Positions 26,282 through 35,202 of a stretch of 64,000 nt of DNA are shown piece after piece. Each line of letters begins with the position of its first letter. Position 1 is the first letter of the stretch. Both the position numbers and the translations under genes were made by a program. Below the pieces are notes generated by a model, which saw nothing but the letters and a program-made list of their open reading frames with translations, did no database searches and had not been told where the DNA came from. The stretch is from JBDWFY01 sp965275915 (GTDB taxonomy: Bacteria; Pseudomonadota; Alphaproteobacteria; Rhizobiales; Stappiaceae): NCBI GenBank assembly GCA_965275915.1, contig CBDHYI010000007.1, positions 2,176,291-2,240,290 on the forward strand, written 5' to 3'.

Positions 26282-27072
26282 TGCAGGCTGTCGAAGTCAA
26301 GCAGGGCAGCAGCCCGGTTATCCTCGGATTGCCTCATACCGGCACATGGCTGCCGGAGCGCGTACGGGATGACCTTAATCAGACGGGCCGGGCCCTGTCG
26401 GACACTGACTGGCATGTCGACCGCCTTTATGCCGGTCTTCTGCCGGATGCCACGACCGTGCGCGCGACGTTTCATCGCTATCTGATCGATGCCAACCGGG
26501 ATCCCGCCGGTGCGAGTCTTTATCCCGGGCAGAATACGACGGGGCTGGTTCCGGTAACGGACTTTGACGGGAACGCGATCTGGACCCGTCCGCCGGAGGC
26601 GGCGGATAGAGAGGCGCGACGTCAGTCTTATCACGCGGTTTACCACACGGCGCTTGAAAATGAGATGCAGCGGGTACGGGACTGTCACGGCGTTGCCGTC
26701 CTTTTTGACTGCCATTCCATCCGTTCGACCATCCCGTTTCTGTTTGACGGGCTCCTGCCGGACTTCAATATCGGGACGAACGGCGGGACAACCTGCGATC
26801 CGGGCCTTGAGACGATAACGAAAGAGATCTGCGCAAGCGCATCAGGCTATTCCAGCACTGTGAACGGCCGGTTCAAAGGCGGTTGGACAACCCGCCACTA
26901 CGGGCGGCCGGCAGACGGCTTTCATGCCATTCAGATGGAACTGGCCCAGTCGACCTATCTGAAAACCGAAACGGCGCCCTTTCACTATGACGCGATGCGG
27001 GCCGGGCGCCTGCGCCCCATCCTGTCCGACATTCTGCACAGCCTGCAAGACCGAGCAAAGGATCTGACATGA
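26278..27072 (+). CDS. hutG: N-formylglutamate deformylase HutG
   Basis: 264 residues of the N-formylglutamate amidohydrolase family. Typical stretches are LPHTGTWLPERVRDDL, ATFHRYLIDANRDPAG, FDCHSIRSTIPFLFDG and RFKGGWTTRHYG. It hydrolyses N-formylglutamate to glutamate and formate, completing the route started by HutF. ATGA overlaps link it to hutH and hutU on either side. Confidence 0.94.
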   Translation: MMQAVEVKQGSSPVILGLPHTGTWLPERVRDDLNQTGRALSDTDWHVDRLYAGLLPDATTVRATFHRYLIDANRDPAGASLYPGQNTTGLVPVTDFDGNAIWTRPPEAADREARRQSYHAVYHTALENEMQRVRDCHGVAVLFDCHSIRSTIPFLFDGLLPDFNIGTNGGTTCDPGLETITKEICASASGYSSTVNGRFKGGWTTRHYGRPADGFHAIQMELAQSTYLKTETAPFHYDAMRAGRLRPILSDILHSLQDRAKDLT

Positions 27073-28745
27073 CCGGTTCCATCGCCGACTCAAGACACAA
27101 TCAGCGCGACGTCTTTCCACCAACCGGACCGGAGCGTTCCGCCAAGAGCTGGCTGACCGAAGCGCCGTTGCGGATGCTGATGAACAATCTGCACCCTGAT
27201 GTGGCGGAGAATCCGCACGAGCTTGTCGTTTATGGCGGCATTGGCCGTGCCGCCCGCACCTGGCAGGATTTTGACAGAATTGTCGAAAGCCTTAGACGGC
27301 TTGACGACGATCAGACGCTGCTTGTGCAATCCGGCAAGCCGGTTGGCGTGTTTCAGACCCACAAGGATGCGCCGCGTGTGCTGATCGCGAATTCAAATCT
27401 TGTCCCTCACTGGGCCAACTGGGATCACTTTAACGAGCTCGACAAAAAGGGGCTCGCCATGTACGGCCAGATGACCGCCGGATCGTGGATCTACATAGGC
27501 ACCCAGGGCATCGTTCAGGGCACCTACGAGACATTTGCCGAGGCCGGGCGCCGGCATTACGGCGGTGACCTCCGGGGCAGGTGGATTCTCACCGGTGGCC
27601 TTGGCGGCATGGGAGGCGCACAACCGCTTGCCGCCGTTATGGCCGGAGCCTGCTGTCTTGCGGTGGAGTGCGACGAAACCCGCGCGGATTTTCGGCTTAG
27701 AACCCGGTATCTCGACGAAAAAACGCACGCGCTCGACGAGGCGCTGGATATGATTTTAACCTGGACGAAAGCCGGTGAAGCCAAGTCCGTCGGCCTGATC
27801 GGCAATGCGGCGGATATTTTTTCCGAACTGGTGGAGCGGGACGTCCGGCCGGACATTGTCACCGACCAGACCAGCGCCCACGATCCGCTTCACGGTTACC
27901 TGCCGCAGGGATGGACTGTCGCTGAGTGGCGGGAAAAACAGGAAAGCGATCCCAGGGCCGTTGAAGCAGCGGCCCGGGCGTCCATGAAGGTTCAGGTGAA
28001 GGCCATGGTGGATTTCTGGAACCGGGGCGTGCCGACACTTGATTACGGAAACAATATTCGTCAGGTCGCGCAAGAGGAAGGGCTGGACGATGCGTTCGCC
28101 TTTCCCGGCTTTGTGCCGGCCTATATCCGGCCCCTGTTCTGCCGCGGTATCGGACCGTTCCGCTGGTGTGCGCTGTCGGGAGACCCCGAAGATATCTACA
28201 AAACCGATGCCAGGGTGAAGGAACTGGTCGACGATCCGCACCTGCACAACTGGCTCGACATGGCCCGGGAGCGGATCGCGTTTCAGGGGCTTCCGGCCCG
28301 CATCTGCTGGGTTGGGCTCGGCGTTCGTCACAAGCTGGGTCTGGCGTTCAATGAAATGGTGCGGTCGGGCGAGATTTCAGCTCCTGTCGTGATCGGAAGA
28401 GATCATCTGGATTCAGGCTCCGTTGCCTCACCGAACCGGGAGACGGAGGCCATGCGGGACGGGTCCGACGCGGTGTCGGACTGGCCGCTGCTGAACGCGC
28501 TTCTGAATACCGCTTCAGGCGCAACCTGGGTCTCGCTTCATCATGGCGGCGGGGTCGGCATGGGATTTTCCCAGCATTCCGGCATGGTCATTTGCTGTGA
28601 CGGCTCCCGCGATGCGGACCGACGGATCGAACGTGTTCTGTGGAACGATCCGGCGACCGGCGTGATGCGCCATGCGGATGCCGGATATGACAGCGCCGTC
28701 GATTGCGCGCGTGAAAACGGATTGAATCTGCCGGCAATCCTGTAG
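27069..28745 (+). CDS. hutU: Urocanate hydratase HutU
   Basis: 558 residues, the standard size. The NAD-binding region GGLGGMGGAQPLAA and the C-terminal HHGGGVGMGFSQHSGMV are diagnostic. It converts urocanate to imidazolonepropionate using tightly bound NAD. Its start overlaps hutG by four bases. Last gene of the plus-strand hut operon; it converges on the flavoprotein gene ending at 28801, with repeat R3 in between. Confidence 0.96.
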   Translation: MTGSIADSRHNQRDVFPPTGPERSAKSWLTEAPLRMLMNNLHPDVAENPHELVVYGGIGRAARTWQDFDRIVESLRRLDDDQTLLVQSGKPVGVFQTHKDAPRVLIANSNLVPHWANWDHFNELDKKGLAMYGQMTAGSWIYIGTQGIVQGTYETFAEAGRRHYGGDLRGRWILTGGLGGMGGAQPLAAVMAGACCLAVECDETRADFRLRTRYLDEKTHALDEALDMILTWTKAGEAKSVGLIGNAADIFSELVERDVRPDIVTDQTSAHDPLHGYLPQGWTVAEWREKQESDPRAVEAAARASMKVQVKAMVDFWNRGVPTLDYGNNIRQVAQEEGLDDAFAFPGFVPAYIRPLFCRGIGPFRWCALSGDPEDIYKTDARVKELVDDPHLHNWLDMARERIAFQGLPARICWVGLGVRHKLGLAFNEMVRSGEISAPVVIGRDHLDSGSVASPNRETEAMRDGSDAVSDWPLLNALLNTASGATWVSLHHGGGVGMGFSQHSGMVICCDGSRDADRRIERVLWNDPATGVMRHADAGYDSAVDCARENGLNLPAIL

Positions 28746-28787
28746 AAGCTCAAAACAAAATCTGCTCTTGCAGAATGGATGAAATGA

Positions 28788-28804
28788 ATGGGTCCATACC
28801 CTAA
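28788..28804 (-). repeat. 17-bp TAG-bearing palindromic repeat, copy R3
   Basis: Plus strand ATGGGTCCATACCCTAA. Its minus-strand TAG (28801-28803) is the stop codon of the dimethylglycine-dehydrogenase-like gene. Confidence 0.65.
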
Positions 28805-31350
28805 GACCGCATGCGGTCGCCTTTGGGATCGAACAGCGGCTCAGGATTGATCCGTGCGGGACAGCGAACGCCCAGGATTTCGATTTCAAACAGCCCGGCC
28901 TCATCATGGTCCGCAAGCTCCGACGGAACGTAGCCTTGTGCAATCGAGGCTTTCACATAGTGGCCATATCCTCCGGACGTGACCCACCCGACGACCCGCC
29001 AGTCCCCGTCCCGTTGCGGATGCTGTGTCGGCGTTTCGGACCCTTCAGCATCAAATCTTTGCGCGCCATGGCCGTGCGGTGGAATGACGGTGTCAAAATC
29101 CTGTTCGCCCACTTTCGCCCAGATCGGCTCGTCGGCCATGACGTCGGCGGTGCCCGCGTCAATCACAAAGGAAACGCGGCGCAGTTTCGGTCCATCGGCA
29201 TATTCGCGCGCGGCCGCGTCGCGCCCGATGAAATCGGTCTTGTCCAGCTTGATGAACCGGTCCATTGAGGCCTCGAAGGGTCCGTATATCGGCCGAAGCT
29301 CTGCGAACCAGGTCGGGAAACTCTTCTCAAGCCGCATGGAAAGCAGCGCCCGCATGCCGAAGTCAACAATCCCGTGGATCGCACCGGCCTGCCTGATCCC
29401 GTCATAGACCGTGCGCTGATAGGAGGGCTCCATCCAGATTTCATAGCCAAGATCGCCGCTGAAGGTGATCCGGTTGACCATGGCGGGCGCTCCGGCGACA
29501 TCCATTTGGCGGAAATCCATGAAGCGGAAAGCCTCGTTGGAGACATCCTCCTCGCACAGCGAGGCCAGGACATCGCGGGATTTCGGCCCGGTGACGGACA
29601 AACCGACAAGGCCGGTTCCGAACCGTCTTATGGACACGGATCCGTCCCGGGGCAGGTGCCGTTCGAACCAGCGCATGTGATATTTCTGTGCGGCGATGGA
29701 GCCCCACATCATGAAACGATCGTCTTCCGCCCTGGCGATTGTGAAGTCGCCGATCAGCTTGCCGTTTTCGTTCAGCATCGGCGTCAGAACAATCCGGCCC
29801 CTCTTCGGCATTGTGTTCGTCATCAGGCGATAGAGGAATGCTTCGGCGCCCTCTCCGGAGATCTCGTATTTGGCAAAATTCGCGATCTCGGTAACCCCGG
29901 CCGCCTCGCGCGCCCGGCGGACCTCTCTGCCGACATGGTCAAAATCGTTCGACCGGTGGAAACTCAGAATGTCATGCGCCTCGTCCGCCGACGGTGCGAA
30001 CCACATCGGCGTTTCCAGGCCCCAGCTGTCGCCCATGACGGCGTGATTCTTTTCCTTCATCACATCGTAGAGCGGCGTGGTCTGCTGCGGTCTTGCAGCG
30101 GGCAGTTCCTCGTTCGGGAACCGGATGGAAAAGCGCCGCGAATAGTTTTCCCGCACCTTGGCGTTGGTGTAGCGCAGCGTGGCCCATTCCCCGAAGCGGG
30201 CCACGTCCATGCCCCAGACGTCATAGCCGGGGTCGCCGTCCACCATCCAGTTGGCGAGCGCATGACCGACACCTCCGCCCTGCGAAAATCCCGCCATCAC
30301 AGCGCAGGCGCACCAGAAATTGGTCAGCCCCTGCACCGGCCCGATGAGCGGATTTCCATCCGGGGCGAAGGTGAAGGGACCGTTGATCGTCTGTTTGATT
30401 CCTGCGGTCTCAAAAGCCGGAAAATGGGTGAACCCGATTTCCAGCGACGGTGCGATCCGGTCCAGATCCGGTGCCAGAAGTTCGTGACCGAAATCCCAGG
30501 GGGTGTTGACCTCAGACCATGGTTTGCAGGCTTTCTCGTAAGTTCCAAGCAGCAGGCCGTTGCGTTCCTGCCGCGTGTAGATCTCGCCTTTGAAATCGAT
30601 CACACCGACCAGTTCACGGCCGGTCTCCTGATTGAATTCAATCACGTCCGGCATGTCTTCCGTCAGAAGATACATGTGCTCCATGGCAAGAACGGGCAGT
30701 TCCAGGCCGACCATCCTGCCCACTTCGCGGGCCCACAAGCCGCCTGCATTCACGACATGATCTGTCCTGATGCTTCCCTTTTCGGTGATCACGGTCCAGG
30801 TGCCGTCCGGTGCCTGGGTGATCTCGACCACCCGGTTGCGCAGCTCGATCTGTGCGCCCAGCGCCCGCGCCGCCTTTGCATAGGCATGCGTCGTGCCGGA
30901 CGGATCCAGATGGCCCTCGACGGGATCCCACAGGGCGCCGACGAATTTGGTTTCATCCATCAGCGGGAACATGGCTCCGGCCTCGGACGGGGTGATGATC
31001 TCCGTTTCCATTCCCAGGCACCGTCCGCGCGCATGGGTCAGGCGCAGAAAGTCCATCCGTTCCTCACTGTCGGCCATCATGACGCCGCCCGTGAGATGCA
31101 GGCCGCAGGACTGCCCGGAAATGTCCTCAAGCTCGTCATAGAGCGACACCGTATAGGCCTGCAGTTTCGCAACATTCGGATCGCCGTTCAGCGTGTGAAA
31201 ACCGCCTGCCGCATGCCACGAGGAACCGGACGTCAGCTCCGACCGTTCGATCAGCAGGACATCTTTCCAGCCCGCGCGCGCCAGATGGAAAAGCACGGAG
31301 CAGCCGACGACACCGCCGCCGATAACAATTGCCTGATATCTGTCTTTCAA
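28801..31350 (-). CDS. Dimethylglycine dehydrogenase-like flavoprotein with GcvT domain
   Basis: 849 residues in the two-part layout of dimethylglycine/sarcosine dehydrogenases: an N-terminal FAD-binding DAO domain (VIGGGVVGCSVLFHLARAG, then SGSSWHAAGG, residues about 5-380), an FAO_M linker, and a C-terminal aminomethyltransferase (GcvT) domain from about 430 to 840. It would oxidatively remove an N-methyl group and pass the one-carbon unit to tetrahydrofolate. Downstream of a second flavoprotein and an MttB-family gene, it fits stepwise demethylation of a methylated amino compound. It ends in a TAG inside repeat R3. Confidence 0.9.
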   Translation of the reverse strand: MKDRYQAIVIGGGVVGCSVLFHLARAGWKDVLLIERSELTSGSSWHAAGGFHTLNGDPNVAKLQAYTVSLYDELEDISGQSCGLHLTGGVMMADSEERMDFLRLTHARGRCLGMETEIITPSEAGAMFPLMDETKFVGALWDPVEGHLDPSGTTHAYAKAARALGAQIELRNRVVEITQAPDGTWTVITEKGSIRTDHVVNAGGLWAREVGRMVGLELPVLAMEHMYLLTEDMPDVIEFNQETGRELVGVIDFKGEIYTRQERNGLLLGTYEKACKPWSEVNTPWDFGHELLAPDLDRIAPSLEIGFTHFPAFETAGIKQTINGPFTFAPDGNPLIGPVQGLTNFWCACAVMAGFSQGGGVGHALANWMVDGDPGYDVWGMDVARFGEWATLRYTNAKVRENYSRRFSIRFPNEELPAARPQQTTPLYDVMKEKNHAVMGDSWGLETPMWFAPSADEAHDILSFHRSNDFDHVGREVRRAREAAGVTEIANFAKYEISGEGAEAFLYRLMTNTMPKRGRIVLTPMLNENGKLIGDFTIARAEDDRFMMWGSIAAQKYHMRWFERHLPRDGSVSIRRFGTGLVGLSVTGPKSRDVLASLCEEDVSNEAFRFMDFRQMDVAGAPAMVNRITFSGDLGYEIWMEPSYQRTVYDGIRQAGAIHGIVDFGMRALLSMRLEKSFPTWFAELRPIYGPFEASMDRFIKLDKTDFIGRDAAAREYADGPKLRRVSFVIDAGTADVMADEPIWAKVGEQDFDTVIPPHGHGAQRFDAEGSETPTQHPQRDGDWRVVGWVTSGGYGHYVKASIAQGYVPSELADHDEAGLFEIEILGVRCPARINPEPLFDPKGDRMRS

Positions 31351-31356
31351 AGTGCT

Positions 31357-32664
31357 CTAACCCAATACCGAAAAACTCGAATTTTCATTGACATCGCGGT
31401 TGCGCGAAAACGGCTGAAGCGAAATGGTATGCCCGATCTTTTTCAGCTCGAAAGTGAGGGGCTCCCGGTCGTGATCACGACCGTTTTCGCAGGCGTCGAT
31501 CAGTGCGGCCATCAGTTTCCCCACGACCGGCGCATTCTTGAACTGATTGCCGCTGGTTCCAACCGCCATGTAGTAGCCCGGCAGGTCGCTTTTGTCGTAG
31601 ATCGGCATCCAGTCTTCGGTAACATCGTAAAGGGCGACTGTACCGGCCGCCTGTCCGGGAATGCCCAGGGACGGAATCCGCTGCGCCAGGCGCATGACCA
31701 TCGTCTGCCATTCCTCGGAAAACGCATCATTGTAATTGTCGGGATCATCCACCCAGTGCAGCGGATCGCAGTCCGGCTCGGTCGAGCCAAGCTGGATATT
31801 GTTGCCCACTTCCGGCCGCGCATAGACGGCAATGTCGATATCGCAAAACACGACGCCGTCCTTTTCGAAGTTAACGCCTTGCGGTGCAGGCACCTGCGCC
31901 ACTTCCCGGCGCAGGGCGCGCGTGGTCATCTTCATAGTGCCGGCCACGCCGGCCATGCGATTGACGGCCGACGAATAGGGTCCGCCGACATTTACCACGA
32001 CAGGGGCGTCGATCCGGTCACCGCCGGTCAGGGTCACACCTGAAATGCGGCCGTCCGTCCGACGAATTTCGGCGACCTGGGCGTTAAAACGGAATTCTGC
32101 GCCGTGGGCGATCGCCGCCTTTTGAACATTTTGCGCCGCAAGTTTGGGATCGGAGACATAGCCGCTGGTGGGAAAAAACACCGCGCCCGCGACTTTTCCG
32201 CCCGTTGCCTCCCCAAAACCGTCCTCATCCATCTTTTTGGCCGGTGCGAACCTATTCAGGTCCGGCGCCGGCAGCCATTTCGCGATGTCATCGGCCTGGA
32301 TGTGTTCGTACGGGCAGCCGAGTTGGTCCATCGTCCGGCAGACCGTTTCAAGATGGTTGTTTTCAGGTGTTTTGACGACCAGTGAGCCGATGTCATTGTA
32401 GCGGATCGGATGAATGCCCGTCACAGGCCCGATATATCGCTCCCAGTCCTTCCAGTAGTGCCATCCTTCATAGGCCAGAGCACATGTTTCAAATGCTGAG
32501 TAATACGTGCGGATAATAGCGCTTGAACTGGAGGTTGACCCGTGGCCGGCCTCCGGGAGTTTGTCGATTGAGAGGGTTTGTTTACCCGATTTGGCGAGTT
32601 CGAAAGCCACGCAGCAGCCGATAATGCCGGCTCCGATAATGATGACATCGTACTGTGTTTTCAT
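31357..32664 (-). CDS. FAD-dependent oxidoreductase, sarcosine oxidase beta/DAO family
   Basis: 435 residues. The dinucleotide-binding motif IIIGAGIIGCCVAFELAKSG opens the protein, followed by HGSTSSSSAIIRTYYS and a C-terminal YYMAVGTSGNQFKNAPVVG, as in DAO-family amine oxidases. The ATG at 32664 is preferred over a TTG at 32682 because AGGTGAC precedes it. It sits six bases upstream of the dimethylglycine-dehydrogenase-like gene and 36 bp after the MttB-family gene, so the three form a demethylation operon. The substrate is inferred to be a mono- or dimethylated amine. Confidence 0.87.
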   Translation of the reverse strand: MKTQYDVIIIGAGIIGCCVAFELAKSGKQTLSIDKLPEAGHGSTSSSSAIIRTYYSAFETCALAYEGWHYWKDWERYIGPVTGIHPIRYNDIGSLVVKTPENNHLETVCRTMDQLGCPYEHIQADDIAKWLPAPDLNRFAPAKKMDEDGFGEATGGKVAGAVFFPTSGYVSDPKLAAQNVQKAAIAHGAEFRFNAQVAEIRRTDGRISGVTLTGGDRIDAPVVVNVGGPYSSAVNRMAGVAGTMKMTTRALRREVAQVPAPQGVNFEKDGVVFCDIDIAVYARPEVGNNIQLGSTEPDCDPLHWVDDPDNYNDAFSEEWQTMVMRLAQRIPSLGIPGQAAGTVALYDVTEDWMPIYDKSDLPGYYMAVGTSGNQFKNAPVVGKLMAALIDACENGRDHDREPLTFELKKIGHTISLQPFSRNRDVNENSSFSVLG

Positions 32665-32689
32665 GTCACCTGCTTTCGACAACGGCGTT

Positions 32690-32704
32690 GGGTTTTCAGC
32701 CTAA
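32690..32704 (-). repeat. Degenerate copy of the TAG-bearing repeat, R7
   Basis: Plus strand GGGTTTTCAGCCTAA. The minus-strand TAG is the stop of the MttB-family gene (32701-32703). It shares the CCTAA end but not the GGGTCC arm with R1 and R3-R4. Confidence 0.35.
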
Positions 32705-34281
32705 TAGTCTGTGGGAACACCGCCCTCGGCCTTTCTGCGCGCGACGAAATCGTCCAACTCCTCCCGTATGGCCGCGTCCATGGGCGGAGCCTGGAAGTCT
32801 TTCAAAATCTGTTTCCAGAGCTTGTTCGCGCGCCTGGCTGTATCTTCAGCGCCCCTGTCGCGCCAGTTTTCAAAATTTGACCAGTCCGACAGGAACGGCA
32901 TGTAGAAGGCGCTCTCGAAGCGCTCCTGCGTATGCTGAATGCCGAAGAAGTGGCCGCCCTGACCGACCTCGCTTACTGCTTCAACAGCCAGTTCGTCACG
33001 ATCCCAGCTGACGGGCTTCATATAGGCGATAAGCTGCTGGATCTGCTCGCAGTCCATGATGAATTTTTCATAGGATGCGCACAGACCGCTCTCGAGCCAT
33101 CCGGCGGCGTGATAAACGATGTTGGTTCCCGATGTCATGGCGGCGAAAAGGGAATAAGAGCTTTCCCAGGTTGCCTGGCTGTCCACCGTGTTCGAGACAC
33201 AGGTGTTTGAAGATCTGAGCGGCAGATTGTAGTGACGCGCCATTTGCCCCGTCATCTGCGTGGTCCGGATATATTCCGGCGTGCCGAAGGCCGGAGACCC
33301 CGAACGCATGTCCACATTCGAACTGAACGTGCCGATCGCGCACGGGCAGCCCGGCCTGATACACTGGATCAAAACGATTGCGCACAGGGCTTCGGCAAGG
33401 GACTGCGCGACGGTTCCAACCAGCGTGATCGGCGACATCGCCCCGGCGAGCGTGAAGGGCGTGACGATGGTCGGCTGACCGTTGCGGCTCAATCGCATCA
33501 GGCCGTCAAGCATCGGCCAGTCGTGTTTCAGCGGCGAGGTCGAGTTGATGTTGGTGAACATCCGCGGCCTGGCCGAAAACTCCGACCGACTCAGGCCGCC
33601 CGCGATGCGGACCATTTCCATCGCATCTTCAATACGGCCGGCCCCGAGGCTATAGGCATGAACAGCTTTGTCCGACAGTGTCAGCTGATCATGCAGGCAA
33701 ATGAGATGCCGGATGGATGAGTGTATATCCACCGGTTCAACCGGATATCCGGCAATGGCGTGAATGCAGTTGAAAAACTGCCCGAGTTTTACAAGATCCC
33801 GGTGCCCGGAGTGATCGCCTGAGCGGCGGCCCCGATCCAGATCGGAGCAGTTGGGCGCGGAGGCGACGGTCGTAAAAAGCATCCGGTCGCCGCCGACCGT
33901 AATTTCACGGTCGGGATTTCGAGGTGTTATCGTGAACGCCGCGGGAGCAAACCCGATCTTTTCAAGAACCAGGGCCCGGTCCATTTTCACCAGCGCCCCT
34001 TCGGCGGTCCGGTTTGAAATGGAACAGCCTGCCTGCTCAAGAATTCCCACCGCTTCGGGATTGAGGAATTCGACTCCGACCTCCTCCAGAATGCGCATGG
34101 CCGCATCATGAACGGCTTCAACGCCCTCCGGAGGAAGCGGCTCGATTGGCCGGTCGGAGTTGATCGGAACCTGCCAGGGAAGCTGTCTCACGCTTCCGGA
34201 GCCGCTGCGTCGGTTTGCTGATCGACCGCCTGATCCGCGGCGGCTTTTCCTGGACAGTCTTGCTGGTGTGGCATCAGTCAT
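32701..34281 (-). CDS. Trimethylamine methyltransferase MttB family protein (non-pyrrolysine)
   Basis: 526 residues of the MttB superfamily, recognisable in VHDAAMRILEEVGVEFLNPEA near the start and NTVDSQATWESSYSLFAAMTSG and NIVYHAAGWLESGL later. The frame is continuous without an internal amber codon, so it belongs to the non-pyrrolysine branch, whose known members demethylate quaternary amines such as glycine betaine, proline betaine and carnitine. It is followed by two flavin demethylase-type genes, consistent with conversion of a trimethylammonium compound to the free amine. The arginine- and serine-rich N-terminal 35 residues are atypical. No corrinoid protein gene is adjacent. Confidence 0.88.
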   Translation of the reverse strand: MTDATPARLSRKSRRGSGGRSANRRSGSGSVRQLPWQVPINSDRPIEPLPPEGVEAVHDAAMRILEEVGVEFLNPEAVGILEQAGCSISNRTAEGALVKMDRALVLEKIGFAPAAFTITPRNPDREITVGGDRMLFTTVASAPNCSDLDRGRRSGDHSGHRDLVKLGQFFNCIHAIAGYPVEPVDIHSSIRHLICLHDQLTLSDKAVHAYSLGAGRIEDAMEMVRIAGGLSRSEFSARPRMFTNINSTSPLKHDWPMLDGLMRLSRNGQPTIVTPFTLAGAMSPITLVGTVAQSLAEALCAIVLIQCIRPGCPCAIGTFSSNVDMRSGSPAFGTPEYIRTTQMTGQMARHYNLPLRSSNTCVSNTVDSQATWESSYSLFAAMTSGTNIVYHAAGWLESGLCASYEKFIMDCEQIQQLIAYMKPVSWDRDELAVEAVSEVGQGGHFFGIQHTQERFESAFYMPFLSDWSNFENWRDRGAEDTARRANKLWKQILKDFQAPPMDAAIREELDDFVARRKAEGGVPTDY

Positions 34282-34282
34282 T

Positions 34283-34294
34283 TCCTGAGCCTAA
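34283..34294 (-). repeat. Half copy of the TAG-bearing repeat, R6
   Basis: Plus strand TCCTGAGCCTAA, identical to the right two-thirds of R1, directly upstream of the MttB-family start codon. On the mRNA it supplies an AGGCTCAGGAA stretch next to the ATG. Confidence 0.4.
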
Positions 34295-34325
34295 GTCGTG
34301 AACTCACACGATTTCAAGCAGATTT

Positions 34326-34342
34326 ATGGGTCCACACCCTAA
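34326..34342 (-). repeat. 17-bp TAG-bearing palindromic repeat, copy R4
   Basis: Plus strand ATGGGTCCACACCCTAA, in the noncoding stretch 34295-34489 between the MttB-family gene and the UxaA pseudogene. No gene was found that uses its TAG, so this may be a remnant of a lost gene end. Nothing else was seen in this stretch. Confidence 0.6.
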
Positions 34343-34489
34343 TCACAACCTGCTCTGAGTGTTAAACATCGGATCGATCAGGCAGCCATCTCCACATGCC
34401 ATTGGTTCAATGTCATGATTCTTGTGCCTTTGCCCGTCCTGTCCGGTTTGCGGGCTGTGGGTATTCAATGCCTGTTGATAAAAACTGTA

Positions 34490-35175
34490 TCAATGGCCTG
34501 CAGCGGGCAGACAGGACGGCTCAAGGGCTTCGAGATACTTGTATCCCAGCACAAACTCGCGGTGCCCCAGCTCTTCTGATACAGAACGCCGGCTCCGGGC
34601 GAGGGACAGAAGTTTGTTGTAGATTTCGCAGCCGATTCCATCCAGTGGCACGTCATCATCCAGAATGCGGCCGGCATTGACGTCCATGTCATCCTTCATG
34701 CGCCGATAGGTGTCGGGATTGGCGCAGACCTTGAGGATGGGGAGATCGCTGAGCCGACCACCGAACCCCGTCCTGTGACAAAGATGACAGCATAGGCTCC
34801 GCAGGCAATCATTTCGACGATTTCTGACGTGTCGTTGATATTTGGAAAACCAAAGCGCGGATCGCCGTCCGCAGTTCCCCGGCTGAAGGAGCCGTATCCC
34901 ATTTTCGCGTGATAACGGATTGCCTTTTGAACGCATGCGATCAGAGCGGCGCCCAACTCAGGCGTTGCAGTCCGCTCGCCCATCGCATGTTCGCAGCCCA
35001 CCAGTTCCCCGGTCTCTTCGAAGATGCAGGCGGCGCTTTCCCGGGCCAGCCTGTTCGGCGGACGAGGCGGTGTCGGCAAAACGATCGTCGGCATTTTGAT
35101 CACCAGGGACAATGTTGCCGAATGTATGTAAGCTGTACCAGGGAGTTCGCGCCGATTTGGCGCGGACTCGTCTTA
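34490..35175 (-). pseudogene. UxaA/GarD-family (altronate/galactarate dehydratase) pseudogene
   Basis: Two frames together give the C-terminal half of a UxaA-type dehydratase: EETGELVGCEHAMGER to VTGRGSVVGSAIS in one frame, then PILKVCANPDTYRRMKDDMD to HREFVLGYKYLEAL in the next. Three lesions are visible. The N-terminal half is missing. About 40 residues are deleted between SFSRGTADG and DPRFGFPNINDT. A one-base loss in a run of cytosines (GGGG at 34739-34742 on the plus strand) shifts the frame. Intact relatives are sugar-acid dehydratases, in keeping with the uronate genes nearby. The upstream limit is set by an in-frame stop near 35177. Confidence 0.85.
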
Positions 35176-35202
35176 TCCTGAGATAGAGGTTCGCTTTTTA
35201 CC

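Noticed and set aside
29374..32043. Very long plus-strand open frame (889 codons) opposite the two flavoprotein genes
   Set aside because: Its product lacks any recognisable domain, and the minus strand encodes intact, well-conserved flavoproteins. High GC makes long antisense frames common here; the same applies to 2197-3759 and 14476-16080.
32701..34281. Pyrrolysine-containing trimethylamine methyltransferase
   Set aside because: The frame runs without an internal TAG; the only TAG is the terminal stop. It belongs to the non-pyrrolysine branch.
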